Positions 13,650 through 25,113 are shown, counted from the first letter of the stretch. The stretch is 64,000 nt of DNA from Nemophila menziesii (GCA_029959085.1 JARWIR010000002.1:32761733-32825732), one strand, 5' to 3'. Program-made: numbers and translations. Notes: generated by a model not told the origin, from the sequence alone.

Positions 13650-14250
13650 ACTAATACTAGGGGTGAGCAAAATTTTAATAAAACCGAAAAACCGAGTTAA
13701 TTTTAACTAAACCGATCCAAAATATTTGTTAATTTTACCTTGGCCAACCTTACCCATCGGGTTACCTTATGATTTTTCGGGTCCATGTATTTTACCTATA
13801 TATTACCCAAGCTATTGGGTTGGGGTTACCCAAACCGAAAAACCGTGTAAATAAAAAAAATACAAAACATGTATATTTGAGAAGTCAATTCATTTGACTT
13901 CTCGGATATTCCAAACATGCATAATTTATTTTGAAGTATTCGATTCACGATTTTTTGGTTTCTAATGTCAAGATTGTATCTTTGATCTTTCGAAGTATAA
14001 TGATATAAGTGTTTTCAAATTTTCTCATTTATTTAAATTTTTCATGCGTTAAAAAAAGTTTGACTAATGTTTACTAACGAGGGTAAACCGAGGGTAACCG
14101 AAGGGTAAACCGAATTAACCCGAGGGTAAACTTTTTTTTACCCTACCCTTGGGTTACCCTAGCAATTCCTTAAACCGAAATATATTACCCTTGGTTTACC
14201 CCAACCTCAAAACCGGGTAAAACCGACCCATGCTCTCCCCTAACTAATAC
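13650..14250. mobile_element. Non-autonomous hAT-type element with 8-bp TSD
   Basis: The 585-bp element at 13,658-14,242 begins TAGGGGTGAGCA and ends TGCTCTCCCCTA, imperfect terminal inverted repeats typical of hAT elements. Perfect 8-bp duplications ACTAATAC lie at 13,650-13,657 and 14,243-14,250. The interior repeats short AACCGA / GGGTAA words on both strands, near both ends, as expected for subterminal transposase-binding repeats. No transposase frame exists, so it would need a trans-acting hAT transposase. Confidence 0.93.
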
Positions 14251-14299
14251 CACCTCTAAACAGCTCCTCCACCACCACCTAAAAACATATCCACCCTTA

Positions 14300-15153
14300 T
14301 TCTATGACTTTCTCTCTTTCTCCCTTGTTATCTCTTTCTCTGCTTCATGACACTCGTTTCTCTACTTCCTTCTTGCATGTTTTCACCAGATGAGAGTGGC
14401 AAATATTCCACTTTAAATGAGGCAAAATTGTTTTCTCTAATGATAGAATCAGGAGAAATAAGCATCACTTACATTCGAACGATAGAAATCAAGCACTGGG
14501 GGGTGAAGGGCAAGCTTGATATTGAAAAGAAGGGGCACGAATGTGTGTCTGCTAAAATCTGAGGAGCAAGATGATTGTGATAGGGTTTAGAAAATTGCCC
14601 TTATCACATTTTTGGCTTCCACGTTCTTGTTCAACAGTGGGATGAGGTTATTAAAAACCCAAAAATTCTTGGATTTACATCATTCTGGGTTAGAATGGAG
14701 GCATCACAACTCTTTTTATCATGGAGAGTTACATAACGAAAATAACGGAAAAACTAGGTAATGTGGAGGCCATTGTGCTACATGACCCAGAGAATTTTAT
14801 GGAATGTTCAATGGTGAGAGTCAAAATTTCATCGACGGTCAATAATCCCCTTCAATCGGGGTTTCAATTTGTTCAGAAACATAGGCAACCGTGTTGGATT
14901 TCTTTTTAGTTTGAGAAATGATCTGACATCTATTATGGATGTGGTCTTGTGTCTCACGAGGAATCAGAATGTGAAAACCCAACTAAATTGAATGTCAAGT
15001 TTGGTAATTGGATACGAGCTCCAGAATCTCCAGGAACCAGTAACAGTGGAGCAGCAAATTGTATTTAAAGCGTGAATACGAAAGTTTCAAACAGGGGCTG
15101 GGCAACCTAGATAGCCTAAGAAAAAGCTTAAAAGTAAGATTAGACATGTTAGT
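14300..15153 (+). pseudogene. LINE2 ORF1 (gag-like, DUF4283 / CCHC)
   Basis: Three frames give, in order, an N-terminal stretch (14,347-14,562), then VLVQQWDEVIKNP and FWVRMEAS (about 14,625-14,705), then KITEKLGNVEAIVLHDPENF and the CWISF block (14,721-14,909). A degraded zinc knuckle YYGCGLVSHEESEC (14,931-14,972) and FGNWIRAPES follow. This is the usual order of plant L1 ORF1 proteins, which bind element RNA. The first knuckle Cys is Tyr, and stops occur at 14,907 and 14,919. I assign it to LINE2 because the likely LINE1 junction lies just downstream. Confidence 0.7.
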
Positions 15154-15319
15154 ATGTTTGGTGTCAAGAAATTGAAGGAATTTGATATCCTTAATTAGGG
15201 GTGAATCTCTCGTATTAGAAAAAGGTGTTTTATTAGGGTTTTTTATTATTGTAATGGGTGAAGTGAAGGTTTGAGGGGTTTTGGTTGGAGATGGGACAGA
15301 GATGGTGGTGTGGGGTTGA

Positions 15320-15610
15320 TCTACAGTGATAGGAGAAGAAGAAAAACACAAGAATAATAAAATGGGAATTTGGAAGCTTAGATCGAGAATTATTAAAGTG
15401 GGTTTGGAATATGAACAATACGTTGATGATACATTATTGGAGAATCTTAATAAGCGTATCAGAAGGTTTCTATGGTTAAAAAAAGGAAAAAAGAAAGTGA
15501 ATGTTGCCGTCACCAATGGCTTGGTAGCTTCACACAATGAAATGGTGTATGCTCTCAAAAAACAAAGGGTTTGCGGAATTGCCCCAATGCAATTCCTTCC
15601 TCATCAATGA
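15320..15610 (+). CDS. LINE1 ORF1 C-terminal remnant
   Basis: An open stretch of about 95 codons ends with TGA at 15,608-15,610. It is rich in Lys and Arg in the middle (LNKRIRRFLWLKKGKKKV), as in the basic tails of plant LINE ORF1 proteins. Upstream in the same frame are stops at 15,173, 15,275 and 15,317, so the frame has lost its start, by 5' truncation and decay. Its stop overlaps the ORF2 start as ATGA. No domain is recognisable, so function is inferred from position only. Confidence 0.45.
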   Translation, partial: STVIGEEEKHKNNKMGIWKLRSRIIKVGLEYEQYVDDTLLENLNKRIRRFLWLKKGKKKVNVAVTNGLVASHNEMVYALKKQRVCGIAPMQFLPHQ

Positions 15611-18600
15611 CACACCTAAGCTGGAATTGTCAAGGGATTGGCAACCCCTTGACTTTCCAGACCCTAAAGGATTTATGTGCTCTACATAATCCTGAGGTAA
15701 TCTTCTTATCCGAGACTAAAAATTCTTCTACGTTTTTACATAATATTGCTTCTATTATTAAGATGAAACTTATTATAACTGTCGACCATGTGGGATTAAG
15801 TGGTGGTCTTGCTTTATTTGCTAAAGATAATATTAAAATTGAAGTTTTAGATGCTAATAACAATTATATTGATACGCTGATTAATAAGGATAAGTTAATA
15901 AAATACACTTATGTTTATGGAGCTCCTGAAGAAATTAATAAAAGTGAAGTTTTAGGTACTATTGCGAATTGTTATGATAAAAATTATCCTTGGTTAGTTA
16001 TGGGAGATTTTAATGTCATAAGAAACATATCTGAAAAAATTGGGGGGAACAAAATTAATAAAGGTAGTATGAAGTGTTTTGAAAAAATTATTAATAAACT
16101 TGCTTTGGAAGAAATTCCGAGATCAGGGTGTGAATTCACCTGGACTAATAGGAGGTCTAATGATGAACTTATTAAAGCTATACTTGATAGAGCTTTAGCT
16201 ACTAAAGATTGGACTGTGTTATATCCTAATGCTTGGATTTCTATTATCCCAGCCATAGGATCAGATCACTGTCCTTTAATATTCTTTCATGAGGTGAACA
16301 AAATTAATAAGAAAAAAAGATTTTTCTTCCAATCTTATTGGGCCTCTGAGAAAGATTGTTATAACATTATTGAAAAAGTTTGGAATGATAATAAAGCTTT
16401 TAGAGGTATACCTACTAAAGTTTTAAACTTCAAGTTGAACATTACTAAAAGGAAATTAATTCGCTGGAATAGATTGAAGTTTAAAAATAATAGAATTGTT
16501 ATTGATAAACTTATGGAAAAACTAAAGGATTTATCTAATAAGAACACTAATAAAGGGGATTGGACTGAATACAATGTGATAATAAAAAATATCGAGGAAG
16601 CTTGGAATAGAGAAGAAAAATATTGGAAAGATAAGTCTCGAAATCTTTGGTTAAAAGAAGGGGAAAAGAATACTTCTTATTACCATGCCTGTACTAGAAG
16701 CAGAAGGAAAATAAACACTATTAATAAGATTAAAAACTCTAATAATACTTGGGTTGAAAAAGATAATGAGATTATTGACATTTTTAAAGATTATTATAAT
16801 ACTATCTTCAAATCAGTAGGAGACAGAAACTTTGAAGATGTCTTGAATATTGTTCATCCGGTGGTTAATAATACTATGAATAATGAGTTAATAAAGAATA
16901 TAACCTATGATGAAGTTAAAGCAGCTACTTGGGAGCTGGGTTTGAATAAGTCTCCTGGTCCTGATGGTTACACTGGTTTATTCTATACTACTTATTGGGA
17001 TGTAATAAAATTAGATGTTATGCGCATTATTAATGATTTTTGGTGTAATAAAGGATCTCTAGAGATTATTAATCAAACTTTCATAGCTCTCATACCTAAA
17101 ATAGCTAATCCTTCTGAGGTTAGTCAGTACAGGCCTATTAGCTGTACAAATTTTATTTATAAAATTATCTCAAGGGTTTTAGTCAACAGATTAAAACCCC
17201 TTATGCCTCTTATTGTTGATAAAAATCAATCTGGCTTCATTCCTAATAGGAATATTCAAGAAAACATTTTGGTCTCGCATGAAATTATAACACACATTAA
17301 AAGAAGGAAAAATACTAAAAAGTATTTAATGGCTATCAAAGCTGATGTTAAAAAAGCTTACGAGTTTATAGAATGGGATTTTCTTGAAAAATTATTAATA
17401 AAATTGGGCTTTCACAATACTTGGGTGGATAGAATTATAAACTGTGTCTCAACAGTGACTTATTCTATTTTAATTAATGGTAAAGATTTCTCTTTATCTA
17501 AACCTACTCGAGGATTGAGACAAGGGGACCCTTTGTCCCCTTTTCTCTTCTGTATTGTTACTCAAGTTTTAAACTTACTTGTGAAGGATAAAATTGAAAA
17601 GAACGAGCTTGAAAGCTTTAAAATTGGTAATAACTGTCCTATAATCTCTCATCTGCTTTTTGCAGATGATAGTATTTTCTTTTTAAAAGCTAATGCGAGT
17701 GATGTTTTAGCCTTTAATACTATAATGGAAAATTTTAGTAGAGCCTCAGGCCTTTGCTTAAATTTAAACAAATGTGGAGTACTTTTTAGTAGTAACACTC
17801 CCACTTTTATTAAACATGTAATATCTCATCAGCTCAAAATGCCCCAAGTTGATACTTTGGGTACTTACTTGGGTATTCCCACTGATTGGAACAGGAACAA
17901 AAGTAAAGATTTTGAATGGATTATTATTCGCATTCTAAAAAAAATTGAAAACTGGCAAACCATTTTCTTATCTGATGCAGGTAAAGATATATTAATAAAG
18001 GCAGTGCTCCAAAGCCTCCCCAATTACCTTATGTCATGTTTCTTACTGCCCAAAAACATTTGTACCAAAATTGATGGTATCATCAGTAATTTTTGGTGGG
18101 GAAAAAATAATAAAAAAGGTATTCATTTCATTAATTGGGATACCCTTTGTCAATCTAAATATTCAGGAGGTCTAGGGTTCAGAAACACAAGTATTATGAA
18201 CCAAGCTCTCCTAGGTAAACAAGCTTGGTATATATTCCATAATCCAGATTCTCTAATTGCTAAAATTTACAAAGGTAAATATTATGCGCATACTACCTTT
18301 ATTAAAGCCAAGCTGGGTTCTTATCCTTCTCCTGGTTGGAGAGGTATTATTGAAGGTAGAAAAGTTTTTGAAAAAAACCTTTTTTGTAAATTAGGCAATG
18401 GTATGAATATTAATGTGCAGGAAAATATTTGGATTACTAATTCGGATAAAGTAATTAAACCCAAAGATAATACTATATCCTTTGTCAGAGATTTTTATAA
18501 TAATGATAACACATCCTGGAATGAGGAGTATGTTAAAGAACAATTTGATACTAATGTTGCCAATACTATTTTAGATATGAAAATCCCCCCATTTGATTGT

Positions 18601-19815
18601 CCAGACTTTACAATCTGGAATAAATCAAAAAATGGTGATTATTCTGTTAAAATAGCCTATGCTATTATCAAAGAACAGCTGGACTATTCTTCTAAAACTA
18701 GCTTGAATATTAAACCTTCCTCGTCTTACAATCATGATAAAAAAACGTGGAAATTAATATGGGGTATGAATTGTTCCAATAAAGTTAAAAACTTTATGTA
18801 TAAATGTGTAAAGGATAAACTTTCTACTGAAAAAAATCTATACATAAGGAAATGTACCAAAAATAAAGTTTGTAAGCTTTGCAACACTGAAGAAGAAAGT
18901 ATAGAGCATTTACTTTTTGCTTGTCCTTGGGCTAAGGCTGTATGGTTCAGTTCACAACTGACTCTTAAAACTAAAAATAATAGCACAGAAAAAATTGGAG
19001 ATTGGCTTATTTACATAAATGATTCTCTTAATAATAACTCTTCAGTGGGAAATTATGAGATTGAGTTTGTTTGCTATGTTTGCTGGCAGATTTGGAAAGG
19101 GCGAAACCTTTTTCTTTTTGAAAATGAAATCCCTGATCCTTTATTTACCCTACATCTAGCAAAAAAACATTGGAATGAATATAGAGAGGCTAATTTAAAT
19201 CCTAATGATGCAATTCATTCTAAGCTGAAGGAAACAGATAAAAAATCACTAAAGGGCATTCGAAATAATGCAATTAGTGACTCTCATAATGTAAACCAGA
19301 ATTTGTTAAATGATAATAATAGTAATTGGAAAGCTCCTCCCTTTAATAAGGTAAAGATTAACACTGATGCTTCTTTCTCTACTAATAATAGTACTATTGC
19401 ATATGTGATCAGGGACTCTTTTGGAAATTTGGTGGATTATGATGCTAAGGCTATAGCAGCTTCTCACGCTGGTGAAGCTGAAGCTTTGGGAGTGCTATGG
19501 GGATGCGAGAAAGCTAAGGAATTTGCTCCAGGCTCGGTGATCATTGAAAATGATTGTGCTACTGTTTTAAAGCCTTTGTCTTCTGCATCCTCAAACACTT
19601 TATTTGATTGTTGTAATATTTTTAAATCCATTTATGGTACTGCTGAGCTTTGTGCTCCTTCTTTTTCTCTTGTTCTTCGCAAGAGCAATAGGGTGGCTGA
19701 TTGGGTCACTAAACATAAGCTTTTAGGCAATATGTTTGGTGATTGGAGGGTGTGTCCTCCTCCCCAATTAGCCCTTTTGATTTCTTTAGACACCATTGCT
19801 GCTGGCATTGGTTGA
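15607..19815 (+). CDS. LINE ORF2: AP-endonuclease, reverse transcriptase, RNase H
   Basis: The 1,402-residue protein has no internal stop. I chose the ATG at 15,607 because LSWNCQG, the first conserved endonuclease motif, follows directly; an in-frame ATG at 15,571 would add 12 residues. Endonuclease: WNCQG (residue 6), LSETKN (about 35), GDFNVI (about 133), GSDHCP (about 218). RT: YRPISC (about 508), motif A KADVKKAYEFIEW, RQGDPLSPFLF (about 638), FADDS (about 685). A zinc-binding region CKLCNTEEESIEHLLFAC lies near 1,088. RNase H: NTDAS (about 1,252), GEAEAL (1,290), ENDCA (1,315), VADWV (1,363). Nicking, target-primed copying and RNA removal are all represented. Length matches plant L1 ORF2. 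Conserved motif residues look intact, so activity is possible. Confidence 0.95.
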   Translation: MTHLSWNCQGIGNPLTFQTLKDLCALHNPEVIFLSETKNSSTFLHNIASIIKMKLIITVDHVGLSGGLALFAKDNIKIEVLDANNNYIDTLINKDKLIKYTYVYGAPEEINKSEVLGTIANCYDKNYPWLVMGDFNVIRNISEKIGGNKINKGSMKCFEKIINKLALEEIPRSGCEFTWTNRRSNDELIKAILDRALATKDWTVLYPNAWISIIPAIGSDHCPLIFFHEVNKINKKKRFFFQSYWASEKDCYNIIEKVWNDNKAFRGIPTKVLNFKLNITKRKLIRWNRLKFKNNRIVIDKLMEKLKDLSNKNTNKGDWTEYNVIIKNIEEAWNREEKYWKDKSRNLWLKEGEKNTSYYHACTRSRRKINTINKIKNSNNTWVEKDNEIIDIFKDYYNTIFKSVGDRNFEDVLNIVHPVVNNTMNNELIKNITYDEVKAATWELGLNKSPGPDGYTGLFYTTYWDVIKLDVMRIINDFWCNKGSLEIINQTFIALIPKIANPSEVSQYRPISCTNFIYKIISRVLVNRLKPLMPLIVDKNQSGFIPNRNIQENILVSHEIITHIKRRKNTKKYLMAIKADVKKAYEFIEWDFLEKLLIKLGFHNTWVDRIINCVSTVTYSILINGKDFSLSKPTRGLRQGDPLSPFLFCIVTQVLNLLVKDKIEKNELESFKIGNNCPIISHLLFADDSIFFLKANASDVLAFNTIMENFSRASGLCLNLNKCGVLFSSNTPTFIKHVISHQLKMPQVDTLGTYLGIPTDWNRNKSKDFEWIIIRILKKIENWQTIFLSDAGKDILIKAVLQSLPNYLMSCFLLPKNICTKIDGIISNFWWGKNNKKGIHFINWDTLCQSKYSGGLGFRNTSIMNQALLGKQAWYIFHNPDSLIAKIYKGKYYAHTTFIKAKLGSYPSPGWRGIIEGRKVFEKNLFCKLGNGMNINVQENIWITNSDKVIKPKDNTISFVRDFYNNDNTSWNEEYVKEQFDTNVANTILDMKIPPFDCPDFTIWNKSKNGDYSVKIAYAIIKEQLDYSSKTSLNIKPSSSYNHDKKTWKLIWGMNCSNKVKNFMYKCVKDKLSTEKNLYIRKCTKNKVCKLCNTEEESIEHLLFACPWAKAVWFSSQLTLKTKNNSTEKIGDWLIYINDSLNNNSSVGNYEIEFVCYVCWQIWKGRNLFLFENEIPDPLFTLHLAKKHWNEYREANLNPNDAIHSKLKETDKKSLKGIRNNAISDSHNVNQNLLNDNNSNWKAPPFNKVKINTDASFSTNNSTIAYVIRDSFGNLVDYDAKAIAASHAGEAEALGVLWGCEKAKEFAPGSVIIENDCATVLKPLSSASSNTLFDCCNIFKSIYGTAELCAPSFSLVLRKSNRVADWVTKHKLLGNMFGDWRVCPPPQLALLISLDTIAAGIG

Positions 19816-19883
19816 ACTGTTCTTTTTGTACCCTATTTTACCTTCTATATATTATGGTTTAGACAAAAAAAAAAATGTTTGGT

Positions 19884-20383
19884 CAACAAAGGTGAAACGA
19901 ATCTTATTGCAAAAAGGCACATATGACCTAGCCAATTAGACCGCTGGGCCCAAATGAGGATTCAATTTTAATTAAAACTAAAGTGGAGGGGTCATTTGCT
20001 AATAACGAGCTGTATTTTATTAAAAACCCACAATCTAGACTTAACATCCCTTTTCAACACAACTCTAAAATTCCTACCTCTAATTTCTTTATTGCAAGCT
20101 CCATTACAGATAAATCGAGTCCTCTTCTTCAGTTTAATTCTCTCGTGAAGGAGAAACTTCACACAAAGCAAGTCCGGTTGGATGTTGGGTTAGGTGACTC
20201 CAATGTATCTTCTGAATCTTTAGTAACTCCCATCTCCAAATATGAATACACTATGATGATTGATGGGAAGGTGAGAAGGTTGAGGAAACCGTAGATGAAG
20301 AAGGAGATTACAATAACATGGAGGTGGAAATGGGTAACTGGGAAGAGGATGGTTTGATGAAAGATGAAGAGGTTCGCTTTACT
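19884..20383 (+). pseudogene. LINE2 ORF1 C-terminal part
   Basis: After the LINE1 A tract the older LINE resumes. One open stretch, 19,983-20,294, encodes about 100 residues ending YEYTMMIDGKVRRLRKP, comparable in place and basic character to the ORF1 tail of LINE1. The segment 19,884-19,980 is not clearly readable. The frame then runs straight into endonuclease sequence near 20,384, so the ORF1/ORF2 boundary and the first endonuclease motif are missing. Confidence 0.6.
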
Positions 20384-23300
20384 TAATTACACTAAGCATA
20401 ATCCTAACGAGGTACTATTCTTATCTAAAACTAAACAATTATATTCATTTATTTTGAACCTAACTGTTAAATTAGATATAAATAGTATTGCCTATTTGAC
20501 CCAATAGGCAAATCTGGGAGGTTGCCAATTCTTGCCAAAAGTTGTTGAAAATTCAAGCAAATTCATTCTTCTAAAAACATTATTCATTGTAAAATTGATA
20601 TTCAAGGAACGGGGGTGGGGGTGTTTGTTTCTTTTGTGTATGACCCTCCTGATTCCCTGGAGAAGCCAAATTTTCGAAACGAACTAAAACGTTTTTGCCC
20701 CAACAATGTACCTTGGTGTATAATATGGGATTTTAACCTAATTATATTTTCTTCTAAGAAAATTGGAGTTGACAAAACTATAAAAAATAACATGAAGATG
20801 TTTAATGATTTTATTGATCAGCTAGACTTATTTGAACTACCTCAAAAAGGGGTTAGGTATACTTGGAGAACTATAAGAATGGGTGGTGCTCTGGTAAATG
20901 AAATTTTAGATAGATATTTAGTTAACAGTGATTGGTTATCAATATCCTCTGATAGTTGGGTAGCAGCCCACCCTGCTATAGGCTCTGATCACACACCCAT
21001 TATGCTTCACTTGAATAACATAGCTGTAAAATCCAATAACAGATTTATATTGGACAAGAATTGGGTTACATTAGATTCCTCTAATGAGGAGTTGGTATAG
21101 TTATAAGAAATTTGTGTGAATAGTGATTGAAAGATTCCATAAAAATACTAAGGGTATGACTTTTGGTCTTACCAGATGGGCTAGGCTGAGGACCCTGAAT
21201 TAGAGGATTCTACTTAGAAACACCACTAAAGAATTAGATTTACTCTCCAATGACCCTTTTTCAAAATAGAATGCTTAAAAGTACAACTCTTTGAACCAAA
21301 ACTCTTGAGGATTATTGGTAAAGGAGAAAATATATTAGGCCTTAAGGTCCAGAAACATGTGGCTTAAGTTGGGTGATAAAATTTTAGATACTTGCAAACA
21401 ATCACCAAAGCTAAAAGATCTAGAAATAAGATCACTAGACTTAAAAGAAGAGATAATACTTGAGTGGAGAACAATGATGACATTGCAAAAGAGATTGTGG
21501 ATTAATTCTCTAATGTGTTCCAATCTATGGGACCTAGAGATTACACTTCCAATCTAAATTTTATAACACCCAGTGTAACCTCTAAAATGAGCAAAAATCT
21601 TTTTAAACCTATCAGTATGGAGGAACTTAAATATGCGGTTTGGAGCCTTGGTCCTGATAATACTTTAGGCCCAAATGGGTTATCAGGGTTTTTCTATATT
21701 AAACATTGGGAATTGATCAAATTCGATGTCCTAAGGCTTGTGTCTGATTTATTGAACAATAATAGTGATCTCTCAGCTATAAATGGGAGTATAATTGCTC
21801 TCATTCCTAAATGTGTAAGCCCTAAGAACGTTGGATCCTACAGAACCATTAGTTGTGTGAAATTTATATATAAAGTAATTTTTAAAGTCATGGTTCTAAG
21901 AATGCAATCTTATATGGACACGTGGGTAGATGAATCCCAAAATGCTTTCATTCCACGTAGGTCCATATTTGATAACATTCTTATATCACATGAGATTAGC
22001 CATTATATCAAAAACCAAAGATAATTAAAAAATTACTCCATTGCTATAAAAGCTGATATCTGAAAGGCTTATGAGTTTGTGGAGTGGGATTATTTCTTTG
22101 ATTTATTATATGAACTTGATTTTCATGCTTTATGGATTAATTGGATAAGAAATTGTGTAACATTTTTTCTTATGAGGTGTAGGTGAATGGTATGATATAT
22201 AAGATATCTAATCAATCAAGGCGATTGAGACAGGGTGACACCCTGTCTCCATTCCTTTTTTGTATAGTTACACATGCATTATTAGCACTTTTGAAAGAGG
22301 TTGAGGGAAACAACAGTTCGAAAGGCATAAATATAGATAAAGGATCTCCTAGTATTACACATTGCTTATTTGTTGATGATAGCTTTTTCTGCATGGAAGC
22401 TAATGTTGAAAATGTAAGTAACTTTCAATATTTACTTCACAAATACATCTATGCTTCAGGACAACAGGTAAACCAAAATAAAAGTGGCATTTTATTTAGT
22501 AAAAATTCCTTTTTAACTTGAGAAACGATATTAAAAGTTTATTGAGAATGAATGGGTGTCCCAACTTTATGGGGAATATCAATAATCAAAGGATTAGAAT
22601 GGCCCGTGACACTATTTTAGTCAGAATTGAAGCAAGGAACATCAAGCTTCTATCACCTAGTGGAAAAGAAACTTTGATTAAAGCCATCATTAATGCCATT
22701 CTGAATCATGTGATATATGTTTTCTTGATACCAAAAAAAGTGACTAATCGTATGTCATCCCTTGTGTCTGACTTCTTTTGGGGTAATAAGGGACAAAATA
22801 GAATCCATTGGTTAAGTGGTCAACTCTTACTAAACATAAATTAGATGGGGTTTTAGGATTCAAGGATTTTCATGCAAATAATTTGGACTATTTAGTTTCT
22901 AATGCTTAAAAATATTTTCTTAAACTTGACTCAGTTGTTTTCAAACTCCTTAAAGGTAAATATTTTCCAAATTCTGAATTTCTAGAAGCAAAGGTGGGAA
23001 TTAACACATCTTGGGGTTGGAGAAGTTTTATATCTAGTAGAGATGTTTTAAAAAAAATATATGTTTTGGCAGGTTGGAAAAGGTGAAAAGATCGATATAT
23101 GGGACTCTAGATGGATCCCAGGTCATAATAGTATTTCTAAACCACTTGGTACACATGTGGAATGGGTTAAATATTTATTAAATGACTCTAGAATAGTCTG
23201 GAACATTGAAATACTGGAAAATTAATTCAATTTAACTTTGATAGCAACCATCTTAAGCATCCATGTTTCTCCCAATATTATTGGTACCCCAATTTGTGTC

Positions 23301-24473
23301 AAGTCAAATTCTAGGAGTGTCACGGTTAAAGAGACATATGCTCAACTTAGGAAGGCTCAAAGGGTGAATGAATAAAATAAAAGAGTGAAAAATGGTGAAA
23401 CTTTAACACCAACACTTGAAAAGGTCTGGATATTTATATGAGCCTTAAAGTGGCACAAAAAATTAGAAACTTCTTATGGAGAGCTTGTTGTAATTGGCTA
23501 CTTACAAATGAAAATAGATTCAATAGACAAATGACATTAAATATGGATTGTGATGTTTGTAAAAATAATACTGAATCCATAGAACATAATTTATTTCATC
23601 GAGTGGGCCAGTGTTTTCTGGCTAGCATGTCCACTAAAATTTATTTCCTTGAATGGGCCAACTGGATTTGTGGTTAAGTAAATTGAGTTTTTGATGGATT
23701 TTTTTTTAAAACTAGTTCAAAGGGACAATTTAGTGGAGAGTTGGTAGCCACTTGGCCTAGCACATATGGAATGAAAGAAACCATCATATATTTAATGGAA
23801 AAGTCCCAGGCCCTATTCTCACAGTTAAGCTAGCTATTCAGACCTATGATTCCAATGGCAAGTCTTCTGAGGTCTTGAACAATTTGAACAACTTAAACAA
23901 ATTGAACAACTTAAACTCAGTTGTACAAAGCAATTCAAATAGTAATAATCAAGTAAAAACACATGAGACTGATGAAATTATGAATGGTAATAAATTACAC
24001 TCAGGGGCTATACTTGTCTAACATTGGGTGGACATCACCGAAACAAGGGTACATTAAAATTAACATTGATGTAACTTTTAACATACTTTCTTCTCACTAT
24101 TGTATTGTGTCTATTGTCAGGGACTACAAAGGGAGGATTTTGTATGAAAACTTGAAGTGCTTAGGGAGATTTATCACCACTAGAGGCAGAAACAATAGGA
24201 GTTATACAAGCTTGTATATTGGCTAACTCGTTTAAGGATGGCTTAGTTACAATTGAGAGCGATTATGAAAACCTCATTAGGCCTCTTGTGTGTAGTAAAG
24301 CTAAAACACCATTTTGTATTAAAAATATTGTTAAGGATATCAAGAACTTGGTTAATTGTAATATTAAATACTCCATTATCGATAGGAGTAAAAACAGGAT
24401 GGTGGATTGGGTAGCTAAACAAGGCCTCAAAGTCAACTTGTTTAGCTTTGATTGGATGCAATCACCCTATTAA
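20384..24473 (+). pseudogene. LINE2 ORF2 (endonuclease, RT, RNase H), broken
   Basis: Homologous blocks occur in ORF2 order over several frames. Endonuclease: NEVLFLSKTK at 20,405, then DFNLI and AIGSDHTP up to 21,100. RT: about 21,515-22,520, with YRTISC, RQGDTLSPFLF (22,229) and FVDDS (22,369; family FADD). A thumb/connection part spans 22,518-22,850, a zinc-binding remnant 23,438-23,677 and RNase H remnants 24,030-24,473 (KINIDVTF, ESDYENLI, MVDWVAK). At least eight stops or shifts are evident. Blocks are related to, but clearly different from, LINE1, so these are distinct families. Confidence 0.88.
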
Positions 24474-25113
24474 CAAAACTAGCTAGAAATGATCACAATG
24501 CGATAGGAATTGGTTGATCACTCTTTTGTAATGACTTGTTTATGAATGCAATTTTTTTTACTTTAAAAAAAAAATTTGTTCTTAGGGATTTGTTTGGTTA
24601 GCTGAAACTCGTGTTCAGATATAAGCGTAGAGGAAATTACTTGTTTAAACTAAAACCAAAATAAATAAGATATTTTTGTAATTTTTAGGATTAAGACTAA
24701 ATGCAAGAAATGCAATTAACTAAGATGATTAAGGATACAGATGATATATAGCTTAGGATTGCAAGTTAATTTTTACCTATCTTACTAAATCGTTATTCAA
24801 TGTATAAGGGTGAATTGATCATTTATAAGTAGTCGGGATTCTATAATCCTTCTAACTCCCACCGGGGAGCATAGATAGCAACCTCAACACTACTAGGGGA
24901 ATTAGGTAAGGGGACCCTATGAAATAATCATTGAATAATTTCTAACCCTATCAACTATCTCGTTCGGAAAGTCTGTCAGGATCACTAACTTACACTAGAC
25001 GATTATGAACCGTTTATGTCCCTAAATTTTCTGTCACGGTGTCAGTATATGCAACGTAGGTCAAATTTGAGGTGTACATGCTCTGGCGAGTTTAATTAAA
25101 ACCTTTCATAGTA

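Larger units (their letters stand above)
15163..19874 (+). mobile_element. LINE1: younger L1-type LINE with intact ORF2, 5'-truncated
   Basis: The element carries the tail of ORF1, an uninterrupted ORF2, a short 3' UTR and an A tract at 19,865-19,875. The 9-mer ATGTTTGGT occurs at 15,154-15,162 and again right after the A tract (19,875-19,883), a likely target duplication that puts the 5' end near 15,163. Only the end of ORF1 is then present, a common result of incomplete target-primed reverse transcription. It sits in ORF1 of LINE2. The 5' boundary is the uncertain part. Confidence 0.7.
13621..24574 (+). mobile_element. LINE2: old L1-type LINE, interrupted by LINE1 and a hAT MITE
   Basis: The pieces 13,621-15,162 and 19,884-24,574 together form ORF1 then ORF2 (endonuclease, RT, zinc-binding region, RNase H) and a poly(A) tail at 24,565-24,574. 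The flanks TTTCTCTCCTAGG (13,608-13,620) and TTTGTTCTTAGG (24,575-24,586) look like a diverged target duplication inside LTR C. Many stops and frameshifts mark it as dead. LINE1 entered its ORF1, and a hAT MITE entered the leader before ORF1. Confidence 0.8.

Noticed and set aside
14995..15558. A 187-codon minus-strand open frame
   Set aside because: It lies antisense to the LINE2/LINE1 ORF1 region, is low in complexity and matches no family; an antisense artefact.
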